Assembly: GCA_050259235.1 (NCBI GenBank)
Contig: JBLNAG010000005.1
Span: 186,001 to 250,000, forward strand
Direction: 5' to 3'
Origin: UBA5364 sp050259235
GTDB lineage: Bacteria; Bacillota_I; Bacilli_A; RF39; UBA660
DNA: 64,000 nucleotides
The notes under the pieces were generated by a model. The model saw only the letters and a program-made list of their open reading frames with translations, was not told the DNA's origin and made no database searches. Below, in pieces: positions 1 through 7,414 of this stretch. Position 1 is the first letter of the stretch. Each line of letters begins with the position of its first letter. The translations under genes and the position numbers were made by a program.

Positions 1-699
1 TATATGAGCAGTGAAATAAATAAAAATATTAATGAGATAAAGAGTCTCGAAGGTAGAGCAAAAGAATTAGTAGCTAACGTCTCACATGAATTTAAAACAC
101 CATTAACCTTAATTAGAGGTTATGTTGAAAACTTATTTGATAAGACAACTAAACCTAGTAAAGAAGTTTATGAAAAAATAATTAATAATACAATTACACT
201 AGAAAAACTAGTTAATGAACTTTTAGATTTAAGTAAATTTCAAGCAGGAACAGTCGTATTAAATAAAGAACAACTAGAACTTAAACAATTAATAAATGAT
301 GTAGTTATCGATATGAGAAATATAGCTAAAGATAAAAAGATAAAATTAAAGATTGTTGAAATATTTAAGAGTAGTCAAATTATTGAAGCAGACTATATAA
401 AAATAAAACAACTACTAACAATATTTATTGATAATGCTATAAAATATTCCAATGAAGGCAGTTTAGTTACTATTAATATCTTAGAAGGGGAAATAGTAAT
501 AACAGATAATGGTATTGGTATTGAACAAAGTAAATTAGAACAACTATTTGAAAGATATTACCAAGTAGACCATAATCAAAAAGGATATGGGTTAGGATTA
601 TGTATCGCCAAATATATAGCTGATGCTCATGATTTCTCCTTAGTAATAGATAGTACTCCAAATAATGGTACTAGTGTGCATATCAAATTAAAAAAATAA
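1..699 (+). CDS. Sensor histidine kinase, C-terminal part (5' end outside window)
   Basis: This is the kinase core of a membrane sensor histidine kinase, which would autophosphorylate and pass phosphate to a response regulator lying before the window. Visible in order are the H-box with VSHEFKTPL (phospho-accepting His), the N-box DNAIKYS, the G1 box DNGIGI and the G2 box GYGLGL. The reading frame is open to the window edge. The ATG at position 4 lies only about 25 residues before the H-box, so the sensor, transmembrane and HAMP parts are missing and that ATG is probably internal. The gene ends in a terminator shared with the convergent sigK. The kinase family is certain; the signal and the partner are unknown. 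Confidence 0.9.
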   Translation, partial: YMSSEINKNINEIKSLEGRAKELVANVSHEFKTPLTLIRGYVENLFDKTTKPSKEVYEKIINNTITLEKLVNELLDLSKFQAGTVVLNKEQLELKQLINDVVIDMRNIAKDKKIKLKIVEIFKSSQIIEADYIKIKQLLTIFIDNAIKYSNEGSLVTINILEGEIVITDNGIGIEQSKLEQLFERYYQVDHNQKGYGLGLCIAKYIADAHDFSLVIDSTPNNGTSVHIKLKK

Positions 700-722
700 T
701 AGCTTAGCTATTATTTTTATTT
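695..722. terminator. Bidirectional terminator between kinase and sigK
   Basis: A 9-bp hairpin (695-703 with 707-715, loop TTA) has a T-run on the plus side and an A-run before it, so it can end both convergent transcripts. Both stop codons lie inside it. Confidence 0.8.
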
Positions 723-1402
723 TTAATAAATTCTCTTAACATCTTAGTTAAAGCTCTTTTTTCAATCCTTGAAACATAACTTCTAGAAATACCTAACTCT
801 TGAGCAATTTTCTTTTGAGTAACTTCATTTTCATTATTTAAACCATATCTTTTAGATATTATTTCTTTTTCTCTAGGATTTAATACTTTAAAATATTCCT
901 TTAACAAATCAATATTATTTTGATTATGAATATCTAGTGCAAAATCAGGTTTAGGAGTTTTAAGAATATCTAAAAAGCTTATTTCATTACCATCTTTATC
1001 AAACCCAATTGATTCATTAAGACTAATATTTTTATTATTCTTTTTATCACTACGATAATACATTAGTATTTCATTTTCAATACATCTAGCACAATAAGTA
1101 GTAATCCTTGTACCTCGTTTAAAACTATAACTATCAATTCCTTTAATAAGCCCAATAACACCTATACTTATTAAATCATCAATTTCTTCTTTTCTATGAT
1201 CATATTTTTTTACAATATGCGCAACTAATCTAAGATTATGTTCAATAAGTTTATTACGAGCTTCCTTATCCCCTAAAAGAGTCTTTTTAATGCATTCTTC
1301 TTCTTCCTCTTTAGTTAGTGGATCAGGGAAGACATTATTACTATAAGCTGCAGTAAATAAATAAAAATCCTTAAACAAAAACCGAATAAATTTTAAAAAC
1401 AT
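704..1402 (-). CDS. sigK: RNA polymerase sporulation sigma factor SigK
   Basis: Sigma-70 family factor of 232 aa that directs late mother-cell gene expression during sporulation. A hydrophobic pro-sequence-like N-terminus is followed by the NNVFPDPL segment typical of SigE/SigK. Region 2 contains NLRLVAHIVKKYD, DDLISIGVIGLIKGI and TYCARCIENEILMYYR. Region 4 contains LNPREKEIISKRYGL and the helix-turn-helix QELGISRSYVSRIEKRAL. The match to the Bacillus SigK pattern, as I remember it, is close along the whole length. SigK rather than SigE is chosen from the N-terminal motif and the region 2/4 wording. The gene is intact with no sign of a skin-type interruption. The ribosome binding site (GGGATG) is weak. 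Confidence 0.88.
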   Translation of the reverse strand: MFLKFIRFLFKDFYLFTAAYSNNVFPDPLTKEEEEECIKKTLLGDKEARNKLIEHNLRLVAHIVKKYDHRKEEIDDLISIGVIGLIKGIDSYSFKRGTRITTYCARCIENEILMYYRSDKKNNKNISLNESIGFDKDGNEISFLDILKTPKPDFALDIHNQNNIDLLKEYFKVLNPREKEIISKRYGLNNENEVTQKKIAQELGISRSYVSRIEKRALTKMLREFIKNKNNS

Positions 1403-1448
1403 ATTTCACATCCCAATTAAGTATATGAAATATTTGTAGTATTTTGTA

Positions 1449-1473
1449 TATAAAAAAGAGTTAACCTCTTTTT
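1449..1473 (-). terminator. Terminator overlapping the stop of the 1461-1868 gene
   Basis: On the minus strand an AAAGAG/CTCTTT hairpin followed by T residues overlaps the last codons; the stop codon TAA lies in its loop. Confidence 0.65.
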
Positions 1474-1868
1474 CTTTTCTTCATGTTTTGTTTTTCTGAA
1501 TTTGCTCTTATTGGAATTACTCTTCTTTGAAAATTTAAAGCATTATAAATCTCAAGTAATCGCATTTTAGTAATAAAACCAGTTATTTGTTCTTTGTCAG
1601 TTAATAAACCAGAGTAGGTGATATCTTGTTCATTAATAATATAATTTTTATTAAGATTAATAGAATTGTATTTATCTGAAGGATTATCTGAGTCTAATTT
1701 CATTCCTAATTCAGTAAATATTTCTTTATATATTCTCGAACAAAATGGTTTTTTTGTTTGTCCTTCAAATATAAATGTTTCTATACTTTCATTACAACTT
1801 AGATCTTTAGAAGAAACTGATGTAACATTACCAGTAATTAAATCATTAATATTGTATTTATCTTTCAT
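1461..1868 (-). CDS. Orphan protein, paralogue of 3874-4275
   Basis: I do not recognise this 135-aa protein. It is a clear paralogue of the gene at 3874-4275. Both begin MK.xYNINxLITGNVxSVSS, share CNES.ETFIFE, IYKEIFTEL, LDSDN, a YI.NEQD segment and LLEIYNxLNF, and end in a basic KRxRG tail. No signal peptide or membrane segment is visible. It probably folds as a small cytoplasmic domain. It is divergent from the Clp-like gene at 1974, with 105 bases between the two starts, and has its own terminator. A GGGGTG ribosome binding site precedes the ATG. Paralogues flanking an AAA+ unfoldase could be adaptors or substrates, but that is only a guess from position. Confidence 0.75.
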   Translation of the reverse strand: MKDKYNINDLITGNVTSVSSKDLSCNESIETFIFEGQTKKPFCSRIYKEIFTELGMKLDSDNPSDKYNSINLNKNYIINEQDITYSGLLTDKEQITGFITKMRLLEIYNALNFQRRVIPIRANSEKQNMKKRKRG

Positions 1869-1973
1869 TATAATTCACCCCATCTATATTATAGCATATA
1901 CAGTTCTTATTAAAGATATTTATAATAAATTTTATATATGATATAATATAGGCAATATAGGGAGGATTTGGCT

Positions 1974-3827
1974 ATGTCAGAAGTAAAAGATGATAATATT
2001 AAAAGGTTATCAAAAATATTAGATGTTGGCGAAAACATGTTGAAAAAATGCATTGAAGGGCAACAAATAAATGTGGAAGAATTACTTGATACATTAGAAA
2101 AAAGTGGTTTTACCAATGAGGAGTTACAAGAATTATTTAGTATTGATAGTACTAATTCCTTTAATCCATTTATTATGTTAATGACTGAGTTAAAGTCATC
2201 AACTACTAATATGAATAAGATAACTAAATATTTTGATGATTATAATTTACGAAAACAAGTTTTAATTACTTATTTTGGTGTTGCTAATTTAATTCATCAA
2301 GATAAAAAAATGTTAATGCCTATTTTAGGACCACTATTAGAAAAATTTGATAAGAGTATAATTAGTTACATTGAAAAATCTAATCAAGGTAAATCAGAGC
2401 ATATTATTAATTATAGTAAAAAAATGGTTAATATTTTAAAGTTCAGTGCTGATAAAACACTTGAAACTGAATATTCTTGTAGCATCGATTATAATAGAAA
2501 AGTAATCAATAATTGTTACATGAGAATATTCTTAGATATTGTAAAGCCTAGTAAAGAAGATTATGATTTATTAAAATATTCAGAATTACAATTAGTTCAT
2601 CCTACTGAAAAAGAAGATAAAAAATTATTCTTTGAAGAATTAGAATTATTTCAAAAAGTAATTTTCGATAAAATTATTGAATTAGTCTTAACTAATTTTG
2701 AAGCTAATAGTCTTGAAGTATTTGAATTACTTGATTATTTTATTTTTGAATGGGATGATGGTTTATTGGTAGATGAAGAATCTATCCAAACAAAAATTGA
2801 TGCTAAAAAAGCACCAAAAGAAAGTAAAAAGACTGAAGTTAAAGAAAATATCACAATATCTTATCTTAATTTAGAAAAGATGCTAAAAGATAAAATTATT
2901 GGACAAGATATAGTTATAGAAAATATTATTCAAAGATTAAAGATTGCTGATTTTGGAGTATCTAAAGAAGCGGGAGCAAAAGCAGTATTCCTACTTGTTG
3001 GACCAACAGGAGTTGGTAAAACAGAAGTTGTCAAAATGATTAGTAAAATTATCGGCAATAATGAAGACAATTTAATTAGAATTGACATGAGTGAATATAA
3101 AGAAGAGCACACAGTTAGTAAATTAATTGGAGCTCCTCCTGGTTATGTAGGATATGATGATACTGGTAAAACAACCGTTTTTGATAAGATCATTGATAAA
3201 CCTAAAGCTGTTATTCTATTAGATGAAATAGAAAAAGCTCACCATGAGGTATTAGATATATTTCTTCATGTTTTTGATGAAGGAAAAGCCAAAACTAATA
3301 AACAAAAAGATGTAGATTTTTCTAATAATTTAATCTTTATGACTAGTAATATTGGAACCTCAGAAGTAAATAAAACACCTATTGGGTTTGAAGCAAATAA
3401 AAATAATCAAAATAGTAAAATATATAAAAAAGCACTTGAAGGATATTTACGTCCCGAATTTATTAATCGCATTGATGAAATAATTGTTTTTAATAGTTTG
3501 AGTAAAGAAATGATTATAACAATAATAAATAATCAAATAAAAAATATTGAAAATAAAATAAATCAAACTAAGAATATTAATATCAATATTGTTTTATCTG
3601 ATAATGCTATCGAATTTTTAATTAATAAAATGGAATATACTAGATATGGTGCTAGGGAAGTTAGAAGAACAATTGAAAGATATATTTTAAATGAAATAAT
3701 TAATTTATCAATTAATAGAACAATGAATAATGGAGTATTACAAATAGACGCTATAGAAAATAAATTAAATTATTCTTATGAAGAAGTAAAAGTTTTAAAA
3801 ATGTCTAATAAACAAGGATCACATTAA
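1974..3827 (+). CDS. ClpC/ClpB-type AAA+ ATPase with single ATPase module
   Basis: Protein unfoldase of about 617 aa. The C-terminal half (from about residue 290) is a complete D2-type Clp module: Walker A GPTGVGKTE, the pore loop GAPPGYVGYD, Walker B VILLDEIEKAH, sensor 1 MTSNIG, arginine finger region RPEFINRIDE and sensor 2 GAREVRR. An IGF tripeptide in KTPIGFE lies where ClpC carries its VGF ClpP-docking loop, so pairing with ClpP is likely. The first 290 residues are helical, acidic and lysine-rich, and lack the usual Clp N-domain and first AAA module. The ATG at 1974 is chosen because GGAGGA (1961-1966) sits seven bases before it; an in-frame TTG at 1968 is too close. It stands alone between two divergent or convergent orphan paralogues. 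Confidence 0.85.
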   Translation: MSEVKDDNIKRLSKILDVGENMLKKCIEGQQINVEELLDTLEKSGFTNEELQELFSIDSTNSFNPFIMLMTELKSSTTNMNKITKYFDDYNLRKQVLITYFGVANLIHQDKKMLMPILGPLLEKFDKSIISYIEKSNQGKSEHIINYSKKMVNILKFSADKTLETEYSCSIDYNRKVINNCYMRIFLDIVKPSKEDYDLLKYSELQLVHPTEKEDKKLFFEELELFQKVIFDKIIELVLTNFEANSLEVFELLDYFIFEWDDGLLVDEESIQTKIDAKKAPKESKKTEVKENITISYLNLEKMLKDKIIGQDIVIENIIQRLKIADFGVSKEAGAKAVFLLVGPTGVGKTEVVKMISKIIGNNEDNLIRIDMSEYKEEHTVSKLIGAPPGYVGYDDTGKTTVFDKIIDKPKAVILLDEIEKAHHEVLDIFLHVFDEGKAKTNKQKDVDFSNNLIFMTSNIGTSEVNKTPIGFEANKNNQNSKIYKKALEGYLRPEFINRIDEIIVFNSLSKEMIITIINNQIKNIENKINQTKNININIVLSDNAIEFLINKMEYTRYGAREVRRTIERYILNEIINLSINRTMNNGVLQIDAIENKLNYSYEEVKVLKMSNKQGSH

Positions 3828-3858
3828 TGAAATGCACCCATATAGTAGACATATATAA

Positions 3859-3887
3859 AAAAGAGGTTAATGGTTAACCTCTTTTTC
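3859..3887 (-). terminator. Terminator of the 3874-4275 gene
   Basis: A perfect 12-bp inverted repeat (3859-3870 with 3874-3885) spans the stop codon of the minus-strand gene, followed by T-rich sequence on that strand. Confidence 0.75.
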
Positions 3888-4275
3888 TAACTTTTTGTTT
3901 TGGGGTTGCTACCCTAGGAATTATCATTTCTCTATTAAAATTCAAAGTATTATAAATTTCGAGTAGGCGTACTTTGGTAATAAGACCAGTTTCTTCTTCT
4001 TTATAAGTTAATAAGTTAGAGCAGGTGAAATCTTGTTCATTAACAATATAAGATTGGTCAAAATTCGCAGAGTATGAATTATCTGAATAATTATCTGAAT
4101 CTAATTTTAACGCTAATTCAGTAAATATTTCTTTATATATTTTTGGACCAAATAGTCTTTTCGTTTGCCTTTCAAATATAAATGTTTCTTTACTTTCATT
4201 ACACATTAAATTATTAGAAGAGACTGATAATACATTACCAGTAATTAAATTATTAATATTATATATACCTTTCAT
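3874..4275 (-). CDS. Orphan protein, paralogue of 1461-1868
   Basis: Unrecognised 133-aa protein that matches the 1461-1868 product nearly end to end (see shared segments there), with the best conservation in the first 55 residues and around LLEIYNTLNF. It has an excellent ribosome binding site (AAGGAGGA) before the ATG. Both copies are on the minus strand with the Clp-like ATPase between them on the plus strand. The layout is what remains if a gene was duplicated around, or together with, the ATPase. No domain name can be assigned. Confidence 0.75.
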   Translation of the reverse strand: MKGIYNINNLITGNVLSVSSNNLMCNESKETFIFERQTKRLFGPKIYKEIFTELALKLDSDNYSDNSYSANFDQSYIVNEQDFTCSNLLTYKEEETGLITKVRLLEIYNTLNFNREMIIPRVATPKQKVRKRG

Positions 4276-4363
4276 AAATTTGTTCCTCCTTGCAGGTATT
4301 ATACCATATTATTATCATAAAACTTAATAAATACAATATAATTTACTAATAAAAATAAATTAG

Positions 4364-4395
4364 TACTTGACAATACCAAGTAGTTGATATAAAAT
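4364..4395 (+). promoter_or_regulatory. padR promoter with embedded inverted repeat (probable PadR operator)
   Basis: A TTGACA -35 box (4367-4372) and a TATAAA-type -10 box (4388-4393) precede the padR start. An inverted repeat TACTTG-N7-CAAGTA (4364-4369 and 4377-4382) overlaps the -35 box and spacer, which is where a PadR dimer would block polymerase. Autorepression is inferred. Confidence 0.6.
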
Positions 4396-4411
4396 TGTAG
4401 TGAGGTGGTTT

Positions 4412-4735
4412 ATGAATACACAATTTAAAAAGGGTGTTCTTGAATTAATCGTTCTATTTTCAGTTGAAAAAAGAGATATGTATGGATATGAACTGATTAT
4501 GGAAGTATCAAAAGTAGTAGATATAAATGAAGGAACAATATATCCATTACTTAAAAGATTAACCAATGAAAAGTATACAGAAACTTACTTAGTTGAATCA
4601 AATGAAGGACCACCTAGAAAGTATTATAAAATTACTAGTCTAGGTAGGAAGAGATTGAAAGAATTAAATGATACATGGTCAAAATTTACTGATTCAGTAA
4701 ATAAATATATAAAGGAGTGTAAGAACAATGAATAA
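4412..4735 (+). CDS. PadR family transcriptional regulator
   Basis: Winged-helix repressor of 107 aa. The N-terminal half has the family pattern FKKGVLELIVLFSV, MYGYEL and INEGTIYPLLKRL, and the wing GPPRKYYKIT, followed by a short C-terminal dimerisation helix. PadR proteins usually repress their own operon and sense a small molecule. The start is ATG 4412, with GAGGTGG just upstream; a GTG at 4400 overlaps that site and is rejected. The stop overlaps the start of the next gene by 8 bases, so the two are translationally coupled. PadR plus a HAAS/DUF1700 membrane protein is a common Firmicutes pairing linked to envelope stress. Confidence 0.9.
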   Translation: MNTQFKKGVLELIVLFSVEKRDMYGYELIMEVSKVVDINEGTIYPLLKRLTNEKYTETYLVESNEGPPRKYYKITSLGRKRLKELNDTWSKFTDSVNKYIKECKNNE

Positions 4736-6113
4736 GAAAGAGTTTATTAAGGAGTTAACTAAAAAACTACAGGTATTAGAAGAAAATGAAATCAAAGATA
4801 TTATTGATGAGTATAGTGGTATTATTGATGAAAAAGTAAAACATGGTAAAAAAGAAGAAGAAGCAGTTAAAGACTTTGGAGATATTTCAGAATTAGCAGA
4901 AGAAATATTAAGTGCTTATAAGATTAATCCTAACTATAAGAATGATTCAGTTAAGAATATTGTTAATGATTGTGAAGTATTAATTAAAAAAGGTGCTTCT
5001 AAATTAACTGACTTTAGTAAAAAAGTTGCGGAAGATCTACAAAAAGATGATAGTAAGTTTAATATTGAAACAATGTTTGAAATCATAATTAAAGTATTTA
5101 TTTTATTACTTATTTTTGCTTTAATTAGAATACCATTTGATGTAATATTTCATCTTGGAAGTGGATTATTAGGAATAGCCTTTTATCCATTAGATGTAGT
5201 TTTAATTGCTGTATGGCAAGTAATAATTATTATTGCTAATTTATTATGTTGTGTTTTAATATTTATTGCTATGTTTAAAAGATATTTTTATAGTTCAGAA
5301 AAGAGTGAAAAAGTAGTAAGAAGACATACAACAACTAAAACAACAGTAAAAAAAAAGATAAAGAATGAAACTGGGAAAGAAGAATATAAAGAAGAAAAAA
5401 ATAGTAATTATGAAGGTTCTATAACTAGAGTAGTTATGGCAATACTTAAAGTATTTGTTGTTATATGCTTTATAATACCACTTGTATTTACTAATATTGG
5501 TATTTATATAGCTTTATCAGTAGTAATATTTGCTGTTATTAAAGGAATAGAAATTATTGGATTAGCTATATTATTAGCAGGACTTGCAGTAATAGTATCT
5601 CATATTTTAAGTATAATTTATGATTCAGTATTTAATCATAGAAAAATATATTCTTTTCCATTTATCATAGGAACAGTCTTAATGGTAATAGGGGGATTAG
5701 TATTCTTTGAAGAAGCATTAAACTTTAATTATAATAATAGTGCCCCAGAAACAAAATTTGCTAAGAAAACAGTAACTTATGAAGAAAGAATTAATAAAGA
5801 TACTGATATAAATGTTAATTTTGGTTCTAAGAGTTATATTGAAGATAATGATTTAGAAGATAATCAAATAGTTATAGAAGTAACTTACTTTAAAGATCTT
5901 ATTGATGCAGAAAAAGTTAGTTATAATGATGGTAGAAAAATAGTAATTGATATAGATCATAAGAACTATAATTATCACTTCAAAATGAATAGAGAAATGT
6001 ATAAATTAGTTATTAGTAATTTAAAAGATAATGAAATATATAATTATTCTAAATTATTTCAAACAAATGTAAAAATATATGCTAATAGTAAAACAATGGA
6101 TTTAATAAAATAA
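4728..6113 (+). CDS. HAAS/DUF1700-domain membrane protein
   Basis: A 461-aa protein. Residues 1-70 form the helical HAAS (DUF1700) domain (KKEFIKELTKKL, DIIDEYSGIIDEKV, DFGDISELAEEIL), normally the partner of a PadR regulator. Two membrane helices follow near residues 120-185, a charged lysine-rich loop, three or four more helices (about 235-335), and a C-terminal extracytoplasmic part resembling the start of a DUF4097-type beta-helix. It overlaps padR by 8 bases and has its own AGGAG site. It is probably an envelope-stress or sensing protein; the ligand is unknown. Confidence 0.8.
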   Translation: MNKKEFIKELTKKLQVLEENEIKDIIDEYSGIIDEKVKHGKKEEEAVKDFGDISELAEEILSAYKINPNYKNDSVKNIVNDCEVLIKKGASKLTDFSKKVAEDLQKDDSKFNIETMFEIIIKVFILLLIFALIRIPFDVIFHLGSGLLGIAFYPLDVVLIAVWQVIIIIANLLCCVLIFIAMFKRYFYSSEKSEKVVRRHTTTKTTVKKKIKNETGKEEYKEEKNSNYEGSITRVVMAILKVFVVICFIIPLVFTNIGIYIALSVVIFAVIKGIEIIGLAILLAGLAVIVSHILSIIYDSVFNHRKIYSFPFIIGTVLMVIGGLVFFEEALNFNYNNSAPETKFAKKTVTYEERINKDTDINVNFGSKSYIEDNDLEDNQIVIEVTYFKDLIDAEKVSYNDGRKIVIDIDHKNYNYHFKMNREMYKLVISNLKDNEIYNYSKLFQTNVKIYANSKTMDLIK

Positions 6114-6124
6114 AGGAGAATATA

Positions 6125-6454
6125 ATGGCTACTTTTGATGATTTTATGAAACTAGATATTAGAGTAGGAAGAATAAAAGAAGTAGAATTCTTTGAAAAAG
6201 CTAAAAGAAAAGCTTATAAACTAGTAATAGATTTTGGAGAAGAAATAGGTATAAAAAAATCTAGTGCTCAAATAACAGATTGTTATCAAGAACAAGATCT
6301 TGTTGGTAAACAAATTCTAGGAGTAGTTAATTTTCCACAAAAACAAATAGCTGACTTTATTTCTGAAGTATTAGTACTAGGAGTATATACTGATAAGGGT
6401 GTAGTATTAATTACACCAGATCAATCAGTTAAAGAAGGAAGTAAGTTGGGGTAA
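6125..6454 (+). CDS. csaA: CsaA-type tRNA-binding domain protein
   Basis: A 109-aa OB-fold protein of the CsaA/Trbp111 family, which binds tRNA as a dimer and has been described as a chaperone or secretion-related factor. The family signature is clear: FMKLDIRVGRIKEVE, AYKLVIDFG, KKSSAQIT, GVVNFPQKQIADF, SEVLVLG, and LITPDQSVKEGSKLG at the end. The length matches the family. The ribosome binding site AAAGGAG lies eight bases before the ATG. It follows the HAAS-domain gene by 11 bases and is probably cotranscribed, then ends in a strong terminator. Confidence 0.9.
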   Translation: MATFDDFMKLDIRVGRIKEVEFFEKAKRKAYKLVIDFGEEIGIKKSSAQITDCYQEQDLVGKQILGVVNFPQKQIADFISEVLVLGVYTDKGVVLITPDQSVKEGSKLG

Positions 6455-6456
6455 AT

Positions 6457-6489
6457 AAAAAGATTGTGAGGGATCACAGTCTTTTTAAT
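6457..6489 (+). terminator. Terminator after csaA
   Basis: A 13-bp stem (6457-6469 with 6474-6486, one wobble) with a GGGA loop and a T-run. Its GATTGTGAGG core reappears in the terminator at 9373, downstream of the DUF262 gene. Confidence 0.85.
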
Positions 6490-6552
6490 ACAAAATATTT
6501 CATTTTAGAAAATAATTTTGTGGTATAATTTAATATAAGGAGTAAAGGAATT

Positions 6553-7392
6553 ATGAGTAAAAAAAATAGCATAGTATATATAGTATTTATTTTATTGATG
6601 TTAATTTCTAGTCAAATAATAATATTATCTGATTTAGAACATCTAGGAGATACCTCAACTGGTGGTGGATTTATACCATACGGATTTGGCATTAAATTAA
6701 ATATTTTTATAACAGCAACATTATTGTTAATAGCTTTTGTTATATTTAAGAAACTTTCTAAAAGTGAATTTAAAATATGGAAAATACTTTTGTCCATATT
6801 ATTAACGGCAATCATTACATATAATATTAATTTATTTATTTTTAATAATGTTATTGATATTAATGATTGGGATGGTGATGGATTAAGTAATACTTATGAG
6901 GAAAGAGTTGGAACAAATAAATTTATTAAAAATAATGAAGATTTAACATTTGAAGCAGATAAAATAGAATTTAATAATACAAATTTAGTAGTAAAAGATA
7001 TTGTTGTAAAAGTTATTGGAAAAGAAGATTATTCTAATGTAATGATAAGAGATACATCTACATTGTACTATGGAGAGATGAGTAATATATTACAAATAGA
7101 TATAGGAAATTTTGGTACTGAAACAGAATTTAAATATATACAAGTGGAAATATATCTAAATGAATCACAAGATACAAATGATTATTATCCAGCAACATAT
7201 AAGAAAGTAACTATAGAACACCCTGGGATTGAGAATTATTATTATGATGATGGAGAAATAGAACCGTTAAATTATACAGTAGATGAAAAAGCTAATTCAT
7301 ATATAGTAAAAATACCATATGAATTCTATACTAGATCAGATTTATTTACAAATGGTAACTCAATATATGTTGGACTTTGCTTAAAGTATTAA
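6553..7392 (+). CDS. Membrane protein with EF-hand/TSP3-like calcium-binding motif
   Basis: Unrecognised 279-aa protein. It has three hydrophobic segments in the first 105 residues, then an outward-facing C-terminal domain opened by NDWDGDGLSNTYEE, a DxDxDGxxxxxE calcium-binding loop of the EF-hand or thrombospondin type 3 kind. The remaining 160 residues look beta-rich. A TATAAT box near 6523 and an AAGGAG site support expression. The gap to the DUF262 gene is only 22 bases and contains that gene's ribosome binding site, so the two are likely cotranscribed. No function can be assigned. Confidence 0.75.
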   Translation: MSKKNSIVYIVFILLMLISSQIIILSDLEHLGDTSTGGGFIPYGFGIKLNIFITATLLLIAFVIFKKLSKSEFKIWKILLSILLTAIITYNINLFIFNNVIDINDWDGDGLSNTYEERVGTNKFIKNNEDLTFEADKIEFNNTNLVVKDIVVKVIGKEDYSNVMIRDTSTLYYGEMSNILQIDIGNFGTETEFKYIQVEIYLNESQDTNDYYPATYKKVTIEHPGIENYYYDDGEIEPLNYTVDEKANSYIVKIPYEFYTRSDLFTNGNSIYVGLCLKY

Positions 7393-7414
7393 ATATAAAA
7401 GAGGTGGTAAAATT

